A DNA stretch of 64,000 nucleotides from Lentisphaerota bacterium (GCA_015061605.1 SUWH01000001.1:1-64000), one strand, 5' to 3'; shown: positions 42,204 through 51,454, counted from the first letter of the stretch. Notes: generated by a model not told the origin, from the letters alone. Program-made: numbers and translations.

Positions 42204-43676
42204 TCAGAACAGCTTGTTTATCGCATCGACCGTGATATCGCAGAGCTTGTAACCGCCGTCAGAGCCGACCTGACCGTTGATGATCAAACCGCCGTAGCCG
42301 CCGAATTTTTCAGCATCGGGGCTGGGGAGATATCCGGCATGGTAGTTGCCGTTGCCGGACAACTGCACAAGGAAGGTCTGGAACGCTTTGGAACGCGCCT
42401 TGATATTCTGCCCGTAGTACAGATACAATTCAAAGGGGTTGTTCGCAATGGCAATATCGCCCAGACGGACAACGTTCATCTGGAAAATATAGTTGGGATT
42501 GGCATCCTGATCTTCATAACGGCGGATGACCGCTTGAGCATTCTTGATCTGCACAAAGTGATGAAGTTTGCTGTCGTAGGGGCCGGGACCGTCGATTTTT
42601 TCGTTGGCATGGACTTCGGCGCAGAACTCTTCAAACGCCTTATCTTCAGGCATGATCGCGGTCAGACGCGCCACTTCAGCCTGCGCTTCTTTATAATCGA
42701 CATAGGAGGCGCGGCGGCGGGGAATGACCACTTCGACGACTTCACTTTTCATAACCGGAGCGTAATTGATTTCGCCCGGAGTTGCGGACTTGACCGCCGT
42801 CAACAGACGATTGGCAAGCACGGGAACGCCGTCAGCGTGCCAGAAATCAGGTTCGGTGGTGTAGTGACGCACCAGATCGCGCGGCGACTGGCATCCGGCA
42901 GGGGAAATCTGATAGATGGTGTGGAAATCTTCACCATATTCGGCTTTCAGCAGTTCACGGGTGGCACCGGCAAAGTCGGAGGAGACCATGTAGGTCGATT
43001 CCATATTCTGGGAAGGACAGGCGACATTGAGCAGCATACCGGTCTTTTTACCGTTGGCATCATAGGTAAAGAGCATTTCCACGCCGGTATCTTCACCGGC
43101 TTCCATGCCGATGAAATCCTGACGGGTGGTGTCGCCGTACATTTCAGCTTTGCCATTGGCAAAAACGGCACGGCGGCAGTGACCGATACGGGCTTCCCCG
43201 AAACCGGTGGCGATACCGCCTTCGGCGCGCTTCTGCCACGCATTTACGATATTCTGCGCGATGATGGGAATGGCAAAATCAGCGTACTCTTCCGGGGTAA
43301 GCATCTGATCGCGGAGTTTTTCCCAGGCGCTGGCACCGACTCCAGTTGCCGGCGCACCGACCTTGAATGCCAGACTCGGGGCGCTGTGGGTGTGGATGGC
43401 GTTGACAAAGATCCTGGAAGTGTCAATGGAGCTGTCCAGTTTTGCCACATCCTCCCGAAGCCGGTCAACAAACTGACGCGGGCATCCGGCAGTATCAATG
43501 GAGAGGTTGATAAAAGACTGGTCACCGGAACTCATCGCACAGGCGACAGTTTTGAGCCGGGAATGGATACCGGTGGCAAGACGGGTGTAGTACTGACCGT
43601 ACAGCGGAATTTTTTTGTCTGTGTAATCCGGAGTGATGTCAGCTTCACTCCAACCGATCATAAGTTTTTCATTCAT
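42204..43676 (-). CDS. Neutral/alkaline ceramidase-like N-terminal domain protein
   Basis: 490 residues. WSEADITPD near the start, NAIHTHSAPS (zinc His pair), and a long single domain match the neutral non-lysosomal ceramidase N-terminal family. Unlike true ceramidases no signal peptide is present and the C-terminal Ig-like domain is missing, so the enzyme is probably cytosolic and hydrolyses another amide or ester. It is last in an operon with a Gfo/Idh oxidoreductase, an MBL hydrolase and an aminotransferase. Confidence 0.8.
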   Translation of the reverse strand: MNEKLMIGWSEADITPDYTDKKIPLYGQYYTRLATGIHSRLKTVACAMSSGDQSFINLSIDTAGCPRQFVDRLREDVAKLDSSIDTSRIFVNAIHTHSAPSLAFKVGAPATGVGASAWEKLRDQMLTPEEYADFAIPIIAQNIVNAWQKRAEGGIATGFGEARIGHCRRAVFANGKAEMYGDTTRQDFIGMEAGEDTGVEMLFTYDANGKKTGMLLNVACPSQNMESTYMVSSDFAGATRELLKAEYGEDFHTIYQISPAGCQSPRDLVRHYTTEPDFWHADGVPVLANRLLTAVKSATPGEINYAPVMKSEVVEVVIPRRRASYVDYKEAQAEVARLTAIMPEDKAFEEFCAEVHANEKIDGPGPYDSKLHHFVQIKNAQAVIRRYEDQDANPNYIFQMNVVRLGDIAIANNPFELYLYYGQNIKARSKAFQTFLVQLSGNGNYHAGYLPSPDAEKFGGYGGLIINGQVGSDGGYKLCDITVDAINKLF

Positions 43677-43694
43677 AATATCACCTCGTTAAAA

Positions 43695-44837
43695 TTAAAG
43701 AGTTTCAAGAGTACCGTTTTTCCAGCTCTTCAAGGCGGCGGTGAAGAGCTTGTGGCTCAACGCCGCTTCATCCGGAGTCACGCAGGAGACAAATTTGCCT
43801 TTGGGTTTGCCTTCGGTGATCTCGGTGATGAACGATGCCCACATCTGGAGGATGCTGTCGGTGAAACCGAATTCAAAGATGCCGCCGGTGATGGTTTTGA
43901 ATGCGGTTTCATAGCCCATGTCGATCTGCTGGAGAGCCTGATCGCCGCCCTTGTATTCCAGAAGTTCCAGACGGCGGGGGTTCTTGCTCGTCCATTTGGC
44001 GCAGCCGTGCATACCTTTGATTTCAAAATACCAGGTATCGGTTTCGCCCGGAGCGATGCGCTGGGTCTTGATGGTCAGCGGGAAAATGCTGCCGGTTTTG
44101 GGATCGGCGGATTCGCAGAGCAGCGTGGCGTTGTCCCAGGTGACACAGGGAACCATCGCACCATCTTTGCCCGGGCGTTCCTTGACCAGCTTGGAGAGGA
44201 TGGCGCGGACATTTTTTGGGATGAATCCGGCGCGGAACGGGAAGTGGCAGGCGTGCATACCCAGGTCGCCCATACAGCCGTATTCGCCGTTGAATTCGAT
44301 CATGCGTTTCCAGTTGATCGGCTTCATCGGGTTGAGGTCGGAGGAGTGGAGGAAGCCGGAGTTGACTTCGATGATTGGACCGAAGAAGTCGGTTTCAAGG
44401 AGTTGTCCGATGCGCTGCATGGGAGGATAGAAGGGGAATTCAGAGCTGCAGCGGACGGTCACTTCCGGATGAGCTTTGATGCATTCCATAATGGTATCGT
44501 TGGCTTTTTTGTCGATACCGAAAGGTTTTTCACCCAGCAGATGACGGCCGGATTTGATGATGTCGCAGTAGATCTGCTCGTGAAGGTTGTGCGGAACGGC
44601 GCAGTAGACCGCTTCGACTTCCGGATTGGCAAGGAGCTGATGATAGTCGTCAGTCACCTGCTTAATGGAGGGGAAGTTGTCCTGATACCAGGGATAGAGG
44701 GCCGGATTTTTGTCGCAGACGGCGACCAGTTCCGGTTTTGCATTGATTTCAGTCAGATGGCACCAGCGGGCGCAGGCGCTGGCGAATTCCCGGCCCATAA
44801 GACCGGCGCCGATGATTCCGAATTTCACAGTTTTCAT
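43695..44837 (-). CDS. Gfo/Idh/MocA-family oxidoreductase
   Basis: 380 residues. FGIIGAGLMGREFASA is the NAD(P) loop, GEKPFGID carries the catalytic Lys, and GEYGCMGDLGMHACHFP supplies the DxxxH motif typical of inositol and amino sugar dehydrogenases. The second alpha/beta domain is complete. It acts on a polyol or sugar; the operon suggests a cyclitol or amino sugar. Confidence 0.88.
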   Translation of the reverse strand: MKTVKFGIIGAGLMGREFASACARWCHLTEINAKPELVAVCDKNPALYPWYQDNFPSIKQVTDDYHQLLANPEVEAVYCAVPHNLHEQIYCDIIKSGRHLLGEKPFGIDKKANDTIMECIKAHPEVTVRCSSEFPFYPPMQRIGQLLETDFFGPIIEVNSGFLHSSDLNPMKPINWKRMIEFNGEYGCMGDLGMHACHFPFRAGFIPKNVRAILSKLVKERPGKDGAMVPCVTWDNATLLCESADPKTGSIFPLTIKTQRIAPGETDTWYFEIKGMHGCAKWTSKNPRRLELLEYKGGDQALQQIDMGYETAFKTITGGIFEFGFTDSILQMWASFITEITEGKPKGKFVSCVTPDEAALSHKLFTAALKSWKNGTLETL

Positions 44838-44864
44838 AATATCATACCTCTTATTACATTGGTT

Positions 44865-45629
44865 TTATTGCGGTAAATCGGTCCATTGCAGAACCGGGAT
44901 CTCAAAATATTTCAAATCGGGCAGTTCGGCGGTGAGCCGCTGCATATCGTCACGCAGATAAAATTTATCCAGCGGCAGAGTGAATTCATCGTGATGAGTG
45001 GGAATGAGATAACGGAAAGAGAGATTCTGGGTCAGCAGTTCCGGGAACCCGGGTTTGTAACGGCTGATCCCGCAGACCAGATAATCACATTCAACTCCGT
45101 GCATGGTATCTTTGCAGAGATTGGCGGAACCGCAGTTGAGGATGGTTTTTCCGTCAACTTCGATCAGAAAGGCGAAGGTTTCGCCGCATTTCCAACCGGG
45201 ACGGGCGTCAAGGAGTTCGCGCGGGGGGATCTCTTTGTAGCCTTCGGCTTCAACTTCAGTTCCCATGTGGCGGGATTCCAGCGCGGTGACTTTGACATTT
45301 CCGGGGAGATGGAGTGTTTCACCGTAGGAAAGCTCATAAAGCTGCTTTTCCGGTACTCCGCAGGCACGCATCATATTGCACGCCGTACGCGAAGCGTAAA
45401 GCGTGGTGCCGGTTTTTTTCAAAATATGCGGCATATCCGGCAGATGATCCCAGTGGGCGTGGGTCATTAAAACAAAATCCGGCTTGGAGGTGATATACTT
45501 ATCCACTTCAGTCGGGACGTAAAGTTTTTCCCGATCCCGGCTTACATAGGGGTCGATCATAAAAGACCCGCTGCTGTGTCGGAATTCCAAAGCGTTGATG
45601 CCGTACCATTTTACAGAAATCTTATCCAT
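44865..45629 (-). CDS. UlaG-like MBL-fold hydrolase
   Basis: 254 residues. Motif 1 is THAHWDHLPD (HxHxDH), ESRHMG the next metal ligand and PTHHDEFTLP the C-terminal His. The pattern fits the UlaG/L-ascorbate-6-phosphate lactonase-like group. In this operon a lactonase step after the Gfo/Idh dehydrogenase is a sensible inference. Confidence 0.8.
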   Translation of the reverse strand: MDKISVKWYGINALEFRHSSGSFMIDPYVSRDREKLYVPTEVDKYITSKPDFVLMTHAHWDHLPDMPHILKKTGTTLYASRTACNMMRACGVPEKQLYELSYGETLHLPGNVKVTALESRHMGTEVEAEGYKEIPPRELLDARPGWKCGETFAFLIEVDGKTILNCGSANLCKDTMHGVECDYLVCGISRYKPGFPELLTQNLSFRYLIPTHHDEFTLPLDKFYLRDDMQRLTAELPDLKYFEIPVLQWTDLPQ

Positions 45630-45654
45630 ATTTCACCTCCGGAGCGCGAATATT

Positions 45655-45682
45655 CTTCCGGGGAGGAGGTCCTCCCCGGAAG
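45655..45682. promoter_or_regulatory. Perfect intercistronic hairpin
   Basis: CTTCCGGGGAGGA and TCCTCCCCGGAAG form a 13-bp perfect stem with a 2-nt core, with no T-run on the minus strand. It sits between the aminotransferase and the MBL gene. It could stabilise the upstream mRNA or reduce read-through. Confidence 0.5.
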
Positions 45683-45697
45683 CAGAAGTCATCACGG

Positions 45698-47065
45698 TCA
45701 GCCGAGCAGTTCTTTTTCAGTTTCTGCGATGGCTTCTTCGATGATGTCCATACCTTTGAGAGCGACCTCGTTGGGCATGACGATCGGCGGGCTCATGCGC
45801 AGGATGTGACCGGCGGGAACCCATGCCAGACCTTTGGCGAATGCTTTCTGATATACCATCTTACCGGCTTCGTCGAAGGGAGTTTTAAGGGCTTTGTCTT
45901 TGACCAGTTCGATACCGAGCAGACAGCCTTTGCAGCGGGTGTCGCCGACGATTTTGTATTTGGTGGTCCAGTCAGCCATGCGGTTCTTGAAGAGCTGTTC
46001 AAGTTCCTGGGCGTGTTCGAGGAGGCCTTCTTCTTCGATGACTTCGAAGCAGGCCAGAGCCGCGGCGCAAGCCATCGGGTTGCCGCCGTAGCTGGTGGAA
46101 GCGGAAATTTTATCGACCGCGTCAGCGTAGGGGGTACGGACCGCCATACAGGTGACCGGGAAGCCGTTGCCGAAACCTTTACCGAGAGTGACCACGTCGG
46201 GGGTGACGCCCCAGTGTTCGCAGCAGAGGATCTTGCCGGTACGGCCCATGCTGGTCAGAACTTCGTCGGCAAAGAGCAGGATGCCGCGTTCATCGAGGAA
46301 CTTGCGGAGTTTCGGGAAGAAGTCATCCGGCGGCATGATGGAACCGCCCCAGCCCTGAATGGGTTCGAGGACGAAAGCCGCGACCTGTCCGGTGGTGGAT
46401 TCTTTGATAAAGGTGTCGTAGAATTCCAGATAGCGTTCGGTATCCAGAGTGCCGTCGGAACGGGTCCACCAGGGACGGTAGGTGTCCGGACGCGGAACCA
46501 TGTAGAATCCGCCGGGACGGGTGGAGCCGCTGAATTTGGTCATACGGGCGCAACCGATGGAGTGACCGCTCTTGCCGTGGAAATCCATAAAGCAGCTGAT
46601 GAATTCATGTTTGCCGGTGGCGGCACGGCAGGTGCGCAGACCGGCCTCAACAGCGGCGGTGCCGCAGTCATAGAGCTGGAAGCACTTCAAGTCAGCCGGC
46701 AGAGTCGCCGCCATTTTTTCAAGCAGACGGACTTTGATTTCGGTGGTGAAGTCGTGGCAGTTCATCAACTGTTTGGCGTAGTAGGCGACCTGTTCGGAAA
46801 TTTTGGGGTGGCAGTGGCCGAGGGTGGTCACGTAGATACCGCTGGAAAAGTCGATGTACTGGTTGCCGTCGACGTCTTCGAGCATACATCCCTGACCGCG
46901 TTCAAAGGCGACCGGGAAGAGCTTGACCTGACCGGAGAGACCGCGGTAATACTTGGCGGCGCGGCCGTGGAGCGCGTTACTCTTGGGGCCGGGGATGGTG
47001 CTGCTTACCAGTTTGGGTACAGCATTGAGATCGAGTTGATAGGGAGCTGGATTGTACTTGCCCAT
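45698..47065 (-). CDS. Class III PLP aminotransferase (GabT/ArgD-like)
   Basis: 455 residues. GHCHPKISEQV, FVLEPIQGWGGSIMPPDDFF, LLFADEVLTSMGRTG (PLP Asp) and VTLGKGFGNGFPVTCMA (PLP Lys) are the class III signatures. The first gene of a minus-strand operon, it lies divergent from the DeoR gene across a region with two palindromic operators. The amino donor or acceptor is unknown; it may act on an amino sugar or inosamine rather than GABA. Confidence 0.87.
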   Translation of the reverse strand: MGKYNPAPYQLDLNAVPKLVSSTIPGPKSNALHGRAAKYYRGLSGQVKLFPVAFERGQGCMLEDVDGNQYIDFSSGIYVTTLGHCHPKISEQVAYYAKQLMNCHDFTTEIKVRLLEKMAATLPADLKCFQLYDCGTAAVEAGLRTCRAATGKHEFISCFMDFHGKSGHSIGCARMTKFSGSTRPGGFYMVPRPDTYRPWWTRSDGTLDTERYLEFYDTFIKESTTGQVAAFVLEPIQGWGGSIMPPDDFFPKLRKFLDERGILLFADEVLTSMGRTGKILCCEHWGVTPDVVTLGKGFGNGFPVTCMAVRTPYADAVDKISASTSYGGNPMACAAALACFEVIEEEGLLEHAQELEQLFKNRMADWTTKYKIVGDTRCKGCLLGIELVKDKALKTPFDEAGKMVYQKAFAKGLAWVPAGHILRMSPPIVMPNEVALKGMDIIEEAIAETEKELLG

Positions 47066-47185
47066 TTTTCGATTCCTTTAAGTTTTGGTTGAATTACACA
47101 ATACGGGTTTCGGTAATAAGATAGCGCATTGTCATGTTATTCGCAAGTGCTTTTTTGCAAAAAAACGGCTTTTGAAGAAAAGAAA

Positions 47186-47202
47186 ATGTTATTTTTTAAC
47201 AT
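47186..47202. promoter_or_regulatory. Candidate DeoR operator 1
   Basis: ATGTTA-TTTTT-TAACAT, a perfect 6-bp palindrome with a 5-bp spacer in the divergent promoter region. Confidence 0.5.
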
Positions 47203-47276
47203 CCGCTTCCCCGCTGCGGGGGAGATGATTTTTCTGAAAAAAAACGGTAAAAAGTCTTGCGTTCCGGCAAAAGTTA

Positions 47277-47291
47277 TGTTATTTTATAACA
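47277..47291. promoter_or_regulatory. Candidate DeoR operator 2
   Basis: TGTTA-TTTTA-TAACA, the same half-sites and spacer as operator 1, 90 bp away and just upstream of the regulator's ribosome site. This suggests autoregulation. Confidence 0.5.
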
Positions 47292-47305
47292 CGGAGAAAA
47301 TAAAA

Positions 47306-48067
47306 ATGTACCAGCGACAGAGAAAAATTCTTGACATACTTCAGAAAGGCAGGCTCTCCATTCGCGAAACGGCGAGAGAGCTTGGCGTTACCGAAATGAC
47401 TTTGCGCCGCGACCTTAAAAGTCTGGAGGAACGCAAACTTATTCTGATGGTCAAAGGCGGTGCAGTTCTTCATCCGGCTCGCTATGAACCGGAAAATGAT
47501 GATCCGTCAGACAGCAGTATGGATTGTAAATTTGCCATCGGCAATGCGCTTTATGAACGCATCATGCCGGCAAATTCGATTTTTATCAGCGCCGGGACGA
47601 CCAGTCTTGCCTTTGCCAAAGTAATCGCCAGAAGAAATCATCTGCCGATGACGGTGATAACCAATTCGCTTCCGGTGGCTTCGACGCTTTTCCGTTCCTG
47701 CTGTAAAGTGATATTGCTCGGAGGGGAACTGCGTACCCATTCGCTCGATCTCACCGGGCCGATCGCTGAAAAAAATCTGGAGGAATATCAGGTCGACTGG
47801 CTCATTTCCGGTTGTGATGCGGCTTTGAGCGATTACGGTTTTTACACCTCCGATGTGAGTGTATCCAATTTGGAAAAGAGATCTCTGCAAATCGCTTCCA
47901 AGGCGGCGATAATCACCACCAGCAGTAAATTCGGCCGCCGTGCGCTGACCCGTTTCGCCACTCTGGATGACATTGATCTGCTGGTGACCGATGAACAACT
48001 TACTGCTGATGATGAAGCTGTTATGATACGTTCCGGAGTTGAGATAATCAAAGTTGCTTTGCTGTAA
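47306..48067 (+). CDS. DeoR-family transcriptional regulator
   Basis: 253 residues from ATG 47306 (GGAG upstream). The N-terminal helix-turn-helix reads RQRKILDILQKGRLSIRET, then ARELGVTEMTLRRDLKSLE, the DeoR signature. The C-terminal sugar-phosphate sensor domain has SAGTTSLAFAK, ITNSLPVAS, LLGGELR and ISGCDAALSDYGFYT. It probably represses the divergent aminotransferase-Gfo-MBL-ceramidase operon until a phosphorylated sugar is present. Confidence 0.9.
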   Translation: MYQRQRKILDILQKGRLSIRETARELGVTEMTLRRDLKSLEERKLILMVKGGAVLHPARYEPENDDPSDSSMDCKFAIGNALYERIMPANSIFISAGTTSLAFAKVIARRNHLPMTVITNSLPVASTLFRSCCKVILLGGELRTHSLDLTGPIAEKNLEEYQVDWLISGCDAALSDYGFYTSDVSVSNLEKRSLQIASKAAIITTSSKFGRRALTRFATLDDIDLLVTDEQLTADDEAVMIRSGVEIIKVALL

Positions 48068-48087
48068 ATTATTGAAAGGATATATCC

Positions 48088-49458
48088 ATGCTGTATTTGA
48101 TCTCATTTTTTGCGCTCTTTGCCGGGATGGCGGCGGGGGCATTCATCGTCCGTACGCTTTTGGTGAAACGCCAGCAGAGTGTTGCCGGTGAATTGGAAAC
48201 TCTGCGTTTGAAGAATGTGGAAATGCAGGCCGCACTCTGTTCAAATAAGCAGCAGTACGAGGCGGAAAAACAGCTCCTCAAAGACTCTTTTGAACGTGAA
48301 AAAAAGATTTTGAATGAAAACCATGAGCAGAAACTGGCGATGCTTCAACAGCATTCCGACCGCAGTTTTGCCGAATTGGAAAAGACCCATCAGGCGCGCC
48401 ACGCCCAGTTGAAAGAGGAGTTCAAAGTACTTTCAGACAAAATTCTGGAAGAAAAATCCGGCAAACTCCAAACTGCCAACAAACTCCAGCTCGAAGCTAT
48501 CCTCAATCCGCTCAAAGAGAAGATGACCGAATTCAAAACCGCCGTCGAAGATTCCAAAAACAAAGGCATCGAACTTGCCGCTTCTCTCACCGCCCAGCTC
48601 GGCAAAATGATGGAGGAGACCGGTCGCATCGGCGGCGAAGCCCGCAACCTCGCCAACGCGCTCAAAGGTGAACAGAAAACTCAAGGAGACTGGGGCGAAC
48701 TCATTCTCGAAGATATCTTACAGCGCTCCGGTCTGATCAACGGTGTCCATTATGAGTGTCAGGAAACCATCCGCGATGCCGACGGTAAAGCTGTCACCGG
48801 TGAAAAAGATAAGAAAATGCGCCCGGATGTGATCGTTCATTATCCGGACGATAAAGATGTTATCATCGACAGCAAAGTCAGTTTGTCCGCTTACGTCGAT
48901 TACATGAATTCAACCGATGAGGAAGTGCGTAAAAACGCTCTTGACCGCCATTTGCGCAGCGTTAAAGCTCATGTCGCGGAGCTGGTGAAAAAAGATTATT
49001 CAGCTCATCACAGCAAGTCCGGCCGCAATACGGTCGATTTTGTCATTATGTTCATCCCCAATGAAGCACCGTTCCAGCTGGCGATGATCTCCGATCCCAA
49101 TTTGTGGCACGAAGCATTCAAAAACAAGGTGATGATCATCAGTCCGCTCAACTTGATGGCTCTGCTCAAAATCATCCACATCGCCTGGACCAGAGAAGAG
49201 CAGACCCGCAACCAGCAGGCGATCCTCGATACCGCCGCCGAACTTATGGAACGGCTTCACAGCTTTTATGATGACTTCGACATGATCGGCAGCGAATTGA
49301 ATAAACTGCAGTCCACCTACGAAAAGGCAACCAACCGTCTCAAACAGGGTGAACGCAATCACAGTATCGTCAATTCCGGAGAGAAGTTGAAAAAACTCGG
49401 CGTCCGCATGGCAAAACAGCGGCAGCTGCCGATCCGTCTGCAAATTACGGAAGAGTGA
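48088..49458 (+). CDS. rmuC: DNA recombination protein RmuC
   Basis: 456 residues: N-terminal membrane helix (3-23), a long coiled coil (about 30-190), then the RmuC nuclease-like domain with GDWGELILEDILQRSGL, DSKVSLSAYVDYMN and FVIMFIPNEAPFQLA. RmuC limits inversions at short repeats. Whether its presence relates to the many repeats here is only speculation. Confidence 0.93.
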   Translation: MLYLISFFALFAGMAAGAFIVRTLLVKRQQSVAGELETLRLKNVEMQAALCSNKQQYEAEKQLLKDSFEREKKILNENHEQKLAMLQQHSDRSFAELEKTHQARHAQLKEEFKVLSDKILEEKSGKLQTANKLQLEAILNPLKEKMTEFKTAVEDSKNKGIELAASLTAQLGKMMEETGRIGGEARNLANALKGEQKTQGDWGELILEDILQRSGLINGVHYECQETIRDADGKAVTGEKDKKMRPDVIVHYPDDKDVIIDSKVSLSAYVDYMNSTDEEVRKNALDRHLRSVKAHVAELVKKDYSAHHSKSGRNTVDFVIMFIPNEAPFQLAMISDPNLWHEAFKNKVMIISPLNLMALLKIIHIAWTREEQTRNQQAILDTAAELMERLHSFYDDFDMIGSELNKLQSTYEKATNRLKQGERNHSIVNSGEKLKKLGVRMAKQRQLPIRLQITEE

Positions 49459-49467
49459 TTGCTGTTT

Positions 49468-49776
49468 TTATGAATCCAGAAGCGTGAGTATTTCGGCTTT
49501 TTTGAGCATTCCGTGGCGGCTGATTTCCACTCCGTCTTTGAACAGGATCAAAGTCGGCAAAGTGGTGATGCCGTATTTTGCCGAAACTTCTGTGTTGTCA
49601 TCAACATTTACTTTGGCAATTACTGCCTCTGCCGGAGCGGAAACTGCACACTGTTCCAATACCGCTCCGATAACCTTGCAATAACTGCACCACGGCGCCC
49701 AGAAATCCACCAGTACGGTTCCGGATGCGACGATTTCAGCAAAATCTTTTTCATTAATATCACGAATCATAGCCAT
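49468..49776 (-). CDS. trxA: Thioredoxin with atypical CSYC active site
   Basis: 102 residues, a single thioredoxin domain without signal peptide. The active site is WAPWCSYC (Cys30, Cys33) in place of WCGPC, while the cis-Pro loop ITTLPTLILFKDG is normal. Substituting GP by SY should change redox potential and partner choice. GGAGGA precedes the ATG. Convergent with rmuC. Confidence 0.9.
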   Translation of the reverse strand: MAMIRDINEKDFAEIVASGTVLVDFWAPWCSYCKVIGAVLEQCAVSAPAEAVIAKVNVDDNTEVSAKYGITTLPTLILFKDGVEISRHGMLKKAEILTLLDS

Positions 49777-49834
49777 AAAAAATTCCTCCGGTTAAAGTTT
49801 CCACTAATACAATATAAGCCGCCTTCCGTAAAAA

Positions 49835-50680
49835 TCAATGCAGGCAACACTCCATTGAATCAAGAAACAACAGCATCGGGATATAGAAAATTATTCCGTT
49901 GAAGATAAAGCTGTCCAGCACGTCAAAGGCTCCACCCATGCCGGGGACCCAGTGTCCGGAATCTTTGATATTGCACATCCGCTTGACCGCAGATTCCGCC
50001 AAGTCGCCGAAGAAACTGCCCAGACTCAGCATAAACGCCGTTCCCAGATACCACCACAAGGGAGCGTATCCGGCAAATTTGAAAAACAACCAGCCGACAG
50101 TAAGCGAAAGTGCAATGCCGCCGAAAAGTCCCTCCCATGATTTTTTCGGGCTGAGCGATGGAGCGATCTTGTGGTTTCCTTTGGGAAGTTTTGAAGTAAG
50201 TGTCCCGACGATGTAGCCGCCGGAGTCGGTCGCTTTGGTCGCCAGACACAAAAACAGCAGCCATGCTCCGGCAGGGGCTCCGGCAAGCGGCAGATAGAAA
50301 CTTTTGAGCAGCCCCAGAAGCGGCGGTGTGAGGAAAAAGAGTATACCGCAGGAGTTGAAGTATTTTCCGGTCAATTCTTCGTTTTTGCACAGCATGACCA
50401 CGCCGCCGGCAAGTGAAATGATGCACATTGCCACAAGGATCGACGTATTCACGGCACCCATGCAGCTTGCCAGAATAAAAATGTAAAAGACAAGCGCCGT
50501 GATACCGGGAAAATTCTTTCTCCCGGCATCGTTGAACATCTTTGCACATTCATAAACTGCCAGAGCCGCCATCAGCGGCGCGGCGATGAGAAAAAGCACT
50601 TCACCCCACGGCCGCCAGAAAAATATTCCGCCCAGCAGTCCCATAAGCAAAGTGAAACCGATAACTCTGTACTTGAACAT
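49835..50680 (-). CDS. cdsA: Phosphatidate cytidylyltransferase
   Basis: It makes CDP-diacylglycerol. 281 residues with about eight membrane helices. SPKKSWEGLFGG and FGDLAESAVKRMCNIKDSGHWVPGMGGAFDVLDS carry the family signature, but PGHGG-x-DR is here PGMGGAFDV: the usual His and Arg are replaced. The catalytic Asp residues remain. It lies 11 bp downstream of gmhA. Confidence 0.87.
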   Translation of the reverse strand: MFKYRVIGFTLLMGLLGGIFFWRPWGEVLFLIAAPLMAALAVYECAKMFNDAGRKNFPGITALVFYIFILASCMGAVNTSILVAMCIISLAGGVVMLCKNEELTGKYFNSCGILFFLTPPLLGLLKSFYLPLAGAPAGAWLLFLCLATKATDSGGYIVGTLTSKLPKGNHKIAPSLSPKKSWEGLFGGIALSLTVGWLFFKFAGYAPLWWYLGTAFMLSLGSFFGDLAESAVKRMCNIKDSGHWVPGMGGAFDVLDSFIFNGIIFYIPMLLFLDSMECCLH

Positions 50681-50691
50681 AATACAACACC

Positions 50692-51321
50692 TTATTCGTT
50701 GAAAAATGCCGCTTCGACCGCCAGACAGACGGTGTGATAGATCGGCAGATGCAATTCCTGTATCTTAAAAGTTTCCTTTTCCGGAACCGCGATGACCAGA
50801 TCAGCATAATTTTCGCAGATGCCGTGACGGTTGCCGGTCAGCAGGACGGTTTTCATATTTTTGGCGCGGGCGGCGATGAACGCCTTGCGGATGTTGGAAG
50901 CGTTGCCGCCGGTGGAAATGCCCAGCATCACATCGCCCGCTTTCCCCAACGCCCACACTTGCTGGGCAAAGGCGAGATCAGGGTCGACATCGTTGCCGAA
51001 TGCGGTGGTAAGTGCCGGATGGGAGAGCAGTGAAACCGCACGCAAACCGTTTTGCAGTTGAGTTCCGAAATTTTCTTCATCGCCGCAGGATTTGAGCTTT
51101 TCCAAATCAGCTTTATCAAGCGGGCGTTTCCGGCAGAAGCCTTTAAGCAATTCACCGCAGATGTGCTCGGCATCGGCACCGCTGCCGCCGTTGCCGGCAA
51201 CGAAAAAGGTTCCGTTTGTACGGTAAAGTGAAATCATCATTTCAATAAGTTTCCCGATCGCCGGAGCGGTTTCAGCAAGCACCGGATAACGGGCGGTCAA
51301 TTCATCAAGATATTTTTCCAT
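50692..51321 (-). CDS. gmhA: SIS-domain phosphosugar isomerase (phosphoheptose isomerase type)
   Basis: 209 residues. GNGGSGADAEHICGELLKGF is the phosphate-binding and catalytic start of GmhA, ISTGGNASNIRKAFIAAR the second phosphate loop, and LTGNRHGICENYAD the third. An insertion after GFCRKR (about 20 residues) is typical of DiaA/GmhA relatives. It probably supplies heptose for LPS. Confidence 0.83.
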   Translation of the reverse strand: MEKYLDELTARYPVLAETAPAIGKLIEMMISLYRTNGTFFVAGNGGSGADAEHICGELLKGFCRKRPLDKADLEKLKSCGDEENFGTQLQNGLRAVSLLSHPALTTAFGNDVDPDLAFAQQVWALGKAGDVMLGISTGGNASNIRKAFIAARAKNMKTVLLTGNRHGICENYADLVIAVPEKETFKIQELHLPIYHTVCLAVEAAFFNE

Positions 51322-51439
51322 AACTGCACTTCAGTTGGTTATTCATTTGTTATCTGTATTAATTTAGCTGTGTTTTGAGCAAATACAAGTGCTGCAGGGC
51401 GCTTTTCTGTTTTTTTTGTGAAACGGTTTGCAATTTTGC

Positions 51440-51454
51440 TGTACAGGATGTACA
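51440..51454. promoter_or_regulatory. Palindromic element upstream of ppdK
   Basis: TGTACA-GGA-TGTACA: two identical self-complementary hexamers. A TATATT box lies at 51464-51469, so a protein bound here would block or aid the promoter. Confidence 0.4.

Noticed and set aside
41979-44876. A 965-codon open frame on the + strand
   Set aside because: It runs antisense across the ceramidase-like and Gfo/Idh genes, which have clear motifs and ribosome sites. Its translation is His/Asp/Phe-rich and shows no family motif; it is a shadow of biased codon usage.
45806-47092. A 428-codon frame opposite the aminotransferase
   Set aside because: Composition is Gly/Ala/Phe/Asp-biased shadow sequence; the aminotransferase has all catalytic motifs.
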